The position numbers were made by a program, and so were the translations under genes. DNA of 63,808 bases, taken from assembly GCF_007859735.1 (NCBI RefSeq), contig NZ_SIHI01000019.1, forward strand, positions 1 to 63,808, in the 5' to 3' direction. The notes below the pieces were generated by a model that saw only the letters and a list, made by a program, of their open reading frames with translations, did no database searches and was not told the origin of the DNA. Source of the DNA: Thalassoglobus neptunius. GTDB lineage: Bacteria > Planctomycetota > Planctomycetia > Planctomycetales > Planctomycetaceae. Shown in pieces: positions 61,001 to 63,808 of this stretch (its first letter is position 1; every line of letters begins with the position of its first letter).

Positions 61001-61345
61001 GCTTTCGATTATGCCTACGCAGAGTTTGATATTAACAACGGGAAGTATGACTTCTCTTATATTGAGTTAAACGGAGACGCACTCGGCCTTACCGGACGAG
61101 GTTCAGTTGGCTATGCAGCTGGCACAGCTTCACTCGTTAATTTGCAGTTTGCATCGAAGCTAAATAATCAAGTTCCGATCTTAAGAAACATCATTCAGCC
61201 ACTCGGGAATAAATGGATCCGAGTGCAAGTGAATGGAACTGTTGCGAAACCGGTGGCCACAACCCAACCCGGCATCGGACCGCTGGATGATCTAATCCGC
61301 CAGTTCGGCAACGCAATCGATCCAAGTCGAATGCGACGTCCATAA
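58028..61345 (+). CDS. AsmA/TamB-like envelope protein (1105 aa)
   Basis: GTG 58028, four nt after the glycosyltransferase stop. A single N-terminal membrane anchor (WMLFLLLIGVVAAGYGAAHF) is followed by about 1050 residues of repeated beta-strand modules (RLVSIPRVNIQIDSTAL, GNLDLRTLRWNLHGDLGDV), ending with FDYAYAEFDINNGKYDF and GLTGRGSVGYA, the typical AsmA-like C-terminal region. Such proteins bridge the periplasm and move lipids to the outer membrane. Operon membership with a glycan pathway fits envelope building. Confidence 0.75.
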   Translation: MSWNGIRETLQWMLFLLLIGVVAAGYGAAHFWSMKDDLIRTTVDGVLSRMFPTCEVSFKTAELASDSGVVISELMLQSKVTGARLVSIPRVNIQIDSTALQESHSIVVRSVDLESPVLEVLRTADGVWSWTGFTTSSPEQTYSPEIRVRNGQIRLGIEQISGGVIHEIDGRVVEANLVPTAWKAFDITGALAVESLGTLQLAGNLDLRTLRWNLHGDLGDVRVDGPLIEKAALLIPDVGRRLAELQSQSPVMRDRMKSEGRDSQFALVGETVEQASRRALFRADLNLHFEVGQLSAEHPLDYELTSDFRNGQISELLLPVPLYDVSGRFELTPDKIVIRRFEGRNNSASLSVDGFASRLGNDWSKDFSIKAQNLQIDERLETVLPESMAGLYHLIHPRGVFDLDFDARIQPGENWTFKLRKFTARDCQVKHEYFQYPVDQIQGEVTHDQGHFHFNLRGMAGDRPVTLRGTKSDATGPGGSEFIIQAERIPIDDRLLNSLQMKNQQGAREAIESMQMEGVLDVTAKFVQAATPGAKFMMQLNAEVKQSTANYKGFPYQLEDFSGTIEYDAVETPVWRFDNLKARHGHAHLSGRGLLDLTLSPPVFALEFNCVRVPIDADLEKASRVSAPHLEQLWKDIDLKGTVDVDRVRVGWRLGDTPEITLQGIQWRDGAFKPADLPYRWENVVGALEYDGNRLRIHSLNGWHGETYLHVDGSKPESPAFVDVPENSAVAWHIHMGDLHLMKLNVDAELLKALPSELAISLASLDLRGPVDLHVQADLKGWTSLPDVVTADWELFASLENNDIYAGIPMTGVTGRAKVQRGVWDGRHLYMEGYLELESVTALGMTFNDVTSPMIITDERAIVGRAVPNQKQLVHAESNPYRESSLKGNIYRGQVGLDSEVVFAARPELIQYRGEVSIKDVELADWAADQFQTAQRLKGMVNGWMEFRGMGPSMTATKGKGWVNISPAAIYELPAFAQVFSLLNFRPVGNTAFDYAYAEFDINNGKYDFSYIELNGDALGLTGRGSVGYAAGTASLVNLQFASKLNNQVPILRNIIQPLGNKWIRVQVNGTVAKPVATTQPGIGPLDDLIRQFGNAIDPSRMRRP

Positions 61346-61383
61346 ACTGCGATTTTCGGTGATTCACGCAAGCTTGCGGTGTT

Positions 61384-62430
61384 CTAAGTTAACCATTCAT
61401 CGCGATGTGCCTGAACGAATTTATCGTCGATGAGATGCGGATAGGCGGCGCAGATGCGGTCGATTTCTGCGGCTTGTCCCTTGCTCATGGTTTCCGCTTC
61501 GTCCAGACACCAGCAACCGGGGACGAGTCCCTGCCGGCGGAGAACTTCCAGGATCCCGGGGATGCATCCGCGAAATTCGTTTGCAGCATCAAAGATGACT
61601 GCGTTCATGTCTGTGACCTGATTGGCGATACTTAAGTAGCGAGCCGGAATTGTTTCGCCGTTTTTGATGGTCTTGATTTCGCTTAAAAGATCGACTGCGG
61701 ACTTTGTCCAGACAGCCCAGTGACCGAGCAGTCCTCCGGAGAACTTCACTGGTTTGGCATCGGCAGTGTTTGAGAATTCGTAAGAGGTCATTAAATCGGT
61801 GACGATGGTGTCGTCGTTGCCGGTGTAAAGGGCGATGTCTTCTCGGCCGGATTCCGCGAGTGCTCGCACGACATCGATTGTTTGATACCGATTAAATGCG
61901 GCAATTTTAATTGCGACGACATTCTCGATCTCAACGAATTTCTTCCAGAACGAATACGGGAGAGAAATTCCGCCGATCCCTTCCTGAAGATAGAAGCCGA
62001 ACACGGGAAGGACATCTGCGACGGCGCGGCAATGTGAAAAGATCTCTTCCTCGCTGCTCCCACGTAGCGCGGAGAGGCTGAGGAGTCCGCAGCTATATCC
62101 GAGTTCGCGAGCAATCGATGCTTCGTGGGTGGCTTGTTTCGTAGTCCCGACGATCCCGGCGACGCGCACGGTCTTCGTCTGACCACTGCGGGTGATCTCC
62201 TCGGCAGCGAGTGAAAGAACCGGTTCGTAGAGACCGACTTTTTCATCATGAATTGCAAACTGAGTGGTATGGACCCCGACAGCCAAACCGCCAGCGCCCG
62301 CAGCGAGGTAATACCGGCTGAGGGCCCGTTGATGTTTTTCGTCGAGTTCACGATTGGAATTGAGAGCGAGCGGATGCGCTGGGATGACAAGCCCACTGAG
62401 GAGTTGTTGTCGAAGGGAGGAAGTTTGCAT
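61384..62430 (-). CDS. DapA-family (dihydrodipicolinate synthase-like) aldolase (348 aa)
   Basis: A (beta/alpha)8 class I aldolase of the DapA/NanA superfamily. The Schiff-base lysine is in VVAIKIAAFNRY (about residue 184), and the helper tyrosine probably in VFGFYLQEG. The N-terminus RQQLLSGLVIPAHPLAL resembles the G-x-x-x-P-x-x-T-P opening of the family, with His-Pro in place of Thr-Pro. It is longer than DapA (about 290). With the neighbouring epimerase it likely forms a sugar-acid or keto-acid catabolic pair, not lysine synthesis. Confidence 0.8.
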   Translation of the reverse strand: MQTSSLRQQLLSGLVIPAHPLALNSNRELDEKHQRALSRYYLAAGAGGLAVGVHTTQFAIHDEKVGLYEPVLSLAAEEITRSGQTKTVRVAGIVGTTKQATHEASIARELGYSCGLLSLSALRGSSEEEIFSHCRAVADVLPVFGFYLQEGIGGISLPYSFWKKFVEIENVVAIKIAAFNRYQTIDVVRALAESGREDIALYTGNDDTIVTDLMTSYEFSNTADAKPVKFSGGLLGHWAVWTKSAVDLLSEIKTIKNGETIPARYLSIANQVTDMNAVIFDAANEFRGCIPGILEVLRRQGLVPGCWCLDEAETMSKGQAAEIDRICAAYPHLIDDKFVQAHRDEWLT

Positions 62431-62498
62431 AGCAATGATTTCTTATCGAGTGTGTGCGAAGCGAATCGGGCTCTTGGCGAGTCTGCCGAACTGACCGC

Positions 62499-63539
62499 TC
62501 AGAATTTTCCGTTCCTGACTTCAAAGTGCGTCGGCTTGGAATGAGTCGGAAGGTCCCGTTTCAGCCAGTCGGCGGTCCACTGAATCAGCGTCTCCAGAGA
62601 GACGGTCGGTTCTCCGTATTTCTGGTGAGCGAGTGAACCATTGTTTAAGAGGGCTGTTGGTTGGGCTTCTCCGCCCGGCGTCCAGGTTTGACCGAAGGCG
62701 TCTGCGAACTTCTTGCAGACCTGATGAGTCGAAAAGATTGTTGGGCCAGCTATGTTGAGAACGGTTGCGGGAGATTCTGCCTCTGCCATTGCTTCCAGAA
62801 ACAGGGCGTTTGCATCGCCTTGCCAGATGACATTGGCGTATCCCATCGTTAGCTCAGGCGGATGCTGTTGAAGGACTTGCCTGGCGAGATCAACGAGAAC
62901 TCCGTACCTCATTTCGACGGCGTAATTCAGTCGGGCGATCAGTGTCGGTGACTGGTTTCGACGCGAAAAGAACTCGAACATCCGTTCGCGTCCAAGTGCC
63001 GACATCCCATATTCTCCGACCGGATTCACATCGTCAGTCTCAACGGATCCGCCTGAATCGACAGGTACAAGCGGATAGACGTTGCCGGTCGAAAATGCAC
63101 CGATCCTGCTGTTGGGAAATCTCTGGCAGACAACTGACGGCAGCCAGACATTCATCGCCCACGTTCGCGACGCATCGCCGGAGGTCCCGAACTTTGCTCC
63201 CGTCATAAAGATAACATTGGGAGCATCGGGGAGGCTGGCGATAAAGTTTTCGTCCAGAAGGTCGCCGGAAATCGTTTCAATGTCCCAGCCATGAAGTTGT
63301 TCGGGAAGAGATTGATCGGAGAATCGACTGACTGCGATGATGCGACGTGACGAGCCAGTGTCTTGGGTGGCGCGTCGCAACATACGAGTCAGCGATGGAC
63401 CCATTTTTCCCCCGGCACCGAGAACAAGGACATCACCGGGAGTCGATTCCCATCGATCGATGACTCCTTGCGTCGGCCTGCTCAAGAGTTCTTCGAGTTG
63501 TTCGAGATCGGCAATCTCATCAGGCAGAGATTCATTCAT
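62499..63539 (-). CDS. NAD-dependent epimerase/dehydratase-type Rossmann protein (346 aa)
   Basis: An extended SDR with a dinucleotide motif DVLVLGAGGKMGPSLTRML at about residue 33 (GxGGxxG). Later it shows FMTGAKFG and an active-site-like PVGEYGMSALGRERMFE, where Tyr-x3-Leu stands in place of the usual Tyr-x3-Lys. A catalytic Lys is therefore not obvious, so it may be an atypical reductase. It lies 68 nt upstream of the DapA-like gene on the same strand and is probably co-transcribed. Confidence 0.75.
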   Translation of the reverse strand: MNESLPDEIADLEQLEELLSRPTQGVIDRWESTPGDVLVLGAGGKMGPSLTRMLRRATQDTGSSRRIIAVSRFSDQSLPEQLHGWDIETISGDLLDENFIASLPDAPNVIFMTGAKFGTSGDASRTWAMNVWLPSVVCQRFPNSRIGAFSTGNVYPLVPVDSGGSVETDDVNPVGEYGMSALGRERMFEFFSRRNQSPTLIARLNYAVEMRYGVLVDLARQVLQQHPPELTMGYANVIWQGDANALFLEAMAEAESPATVLNIAGPTIFSTHQVCKKFADAFGQTWTPGGEAQPTALLNNGSLAHQKYGEPTVSLETLIQWTADWLKRDLPTHSKPTHFEVRNGKF

Positions 63540-63678
63540 GCGTAAACCTGTTTTCGAGTTCGTGTGAGCTGTCCGTCCGTCGCTGGATAGCGGACTGAGA
63601 GGCTATCCGGAAACTGAGGTTTTGTGAAAGTCTGGTTTTGTTCACACTTTGCGGTTCATCAACGCAAAGGAGTGCACG

Positions 63679-63808
63679 GTGTCCGAGGCGATTCGAAAAG
63701 CGTACCCAAGTGACCTGACTGACCTTCAGTGGGAGATGATCGAAATGATTCTTCCGAAGCCCCGCCGCAGCAAGAAAGGCGGGCGACCACAAACTGTGGA
63801 CGTGCGGG
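63679..63808 (+). CDS. IS5-family transposase, N-terminal part (runs off the window)
   Basis: GTG 63679 with AAGGAG about 7 nt upstream. The product begins MSEAIRKAYPSDLTDLQWEM then IEMILPKPRRSKKGGRP, the N-terminal DUF4096-type domain of IS5-like transposases (YPSDLTD.QW...LLP...GGRP). The catalytic DDE domain lies beyond the window. The left inverted repeat should be near 63598 (gaggctatccggaaactgag), but the other end is not visible. Confidence 0.8.
   Translation, partial: MSEAIRKAYPSDLTDLQWEMIEMILPKPRRSKKGGRPQTVDVR

Overview
The window looks like a planctomycete chromosome (order Planctomycetales is likely, genus not resolvable). The main evidence is a PEP-CTERM sorting signal, a SelD-associated type FAD oxidoreductase beside ATP sulfurylase, an IS630 relic of planctomycete style, and GC-rich, Asp/Glu-rich coding sequence. 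About three quarters of it (roughly 1118-48331) is an integrated, tailed-phage-like element in a tRNA-Phe gene. The intact tRNA lies at 48276-48348 on the minus strand, and a 56-bp copy of its 3' part is repeated at 1118-1173. Left of that repeat, 1-1117 is a diverged copy of the integrase-side end of the same element (47158-48275), so a second related element appears to sit in tandem just outside the window. Layout of the element: a tyrosine-recombinase/IS630 scar (1188-1421); a lone plus-strand gene with a terminator (1643-2297); then one long minus-strand late operon, read from 32080 down to 2442. In transcription order the operon carries a holin-like protein, a PKD/PT-repeat lipoprotein, a papain-like protease, a CPAC thiol protein, a small protein, a regular array of palindromes, lambda-type terminase small and large subunits, a zinc-ribbon protein, a gpW-like joiner, a portal, a fused S49 protease/major capsid protein, a decoration-like protein, connector and tail-completion proteins, a tube-like protein, a tape measure, a hub and many repeat-rich tail-fibre proteins. 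An accessory block follows (32202-42149) with a small DNA-binding protein, a solitary D12-class adenine methylase, a secreted thermonuclease, small proteins, a PEP-CTERM protein and an 1814-residue STAND NTPase with an Avs-like layout and a Cap4/PD-(D/E)xK-like N-terminus, probably a phage-borne anti-phage defence gene. Next comes a minus-strand early block (45674 to 42168) with small zinc proteins, winged helices, CsrA, a protein ending in a clamp-binding-like motif, and an O-like replication protein whose gene contains iteron-like 21-bp repeats. The integrase (46016-47221), a conserved small plus-strand ORF and two tandem XRE regulators lead up to the attachment site. Host chromosome resumes at 48349: a tiny basic ribosomal-type protein, an enolase-superfamily enzyme, the FAD oxidoreductase, ATP sulfurylase, a membrane protein, an operon of asparagine synthetase + GT-C glycosyltransferase + AsmA-like giant, a DapA-family aldolase, a Rossmann epimerase, and the start of an IS5-type transposase at the right edge. 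The points most worth a second look are: (1) five 17-bp palindromes spaced exactly 54 bp apart just upstream of the terminase small subunit, where lambda keeps cosB; (2) recognition helices that have swapped places between the two XRE paralogues in the two tandem element ends; (3) the prophage STAND/Cap4-like defence protein; (4) a possible protease-plus-thiol lysis module suited to the protein-rich planctomycete wall; and (5) GTCC-N7-GGAC iterons inside the replication gene.
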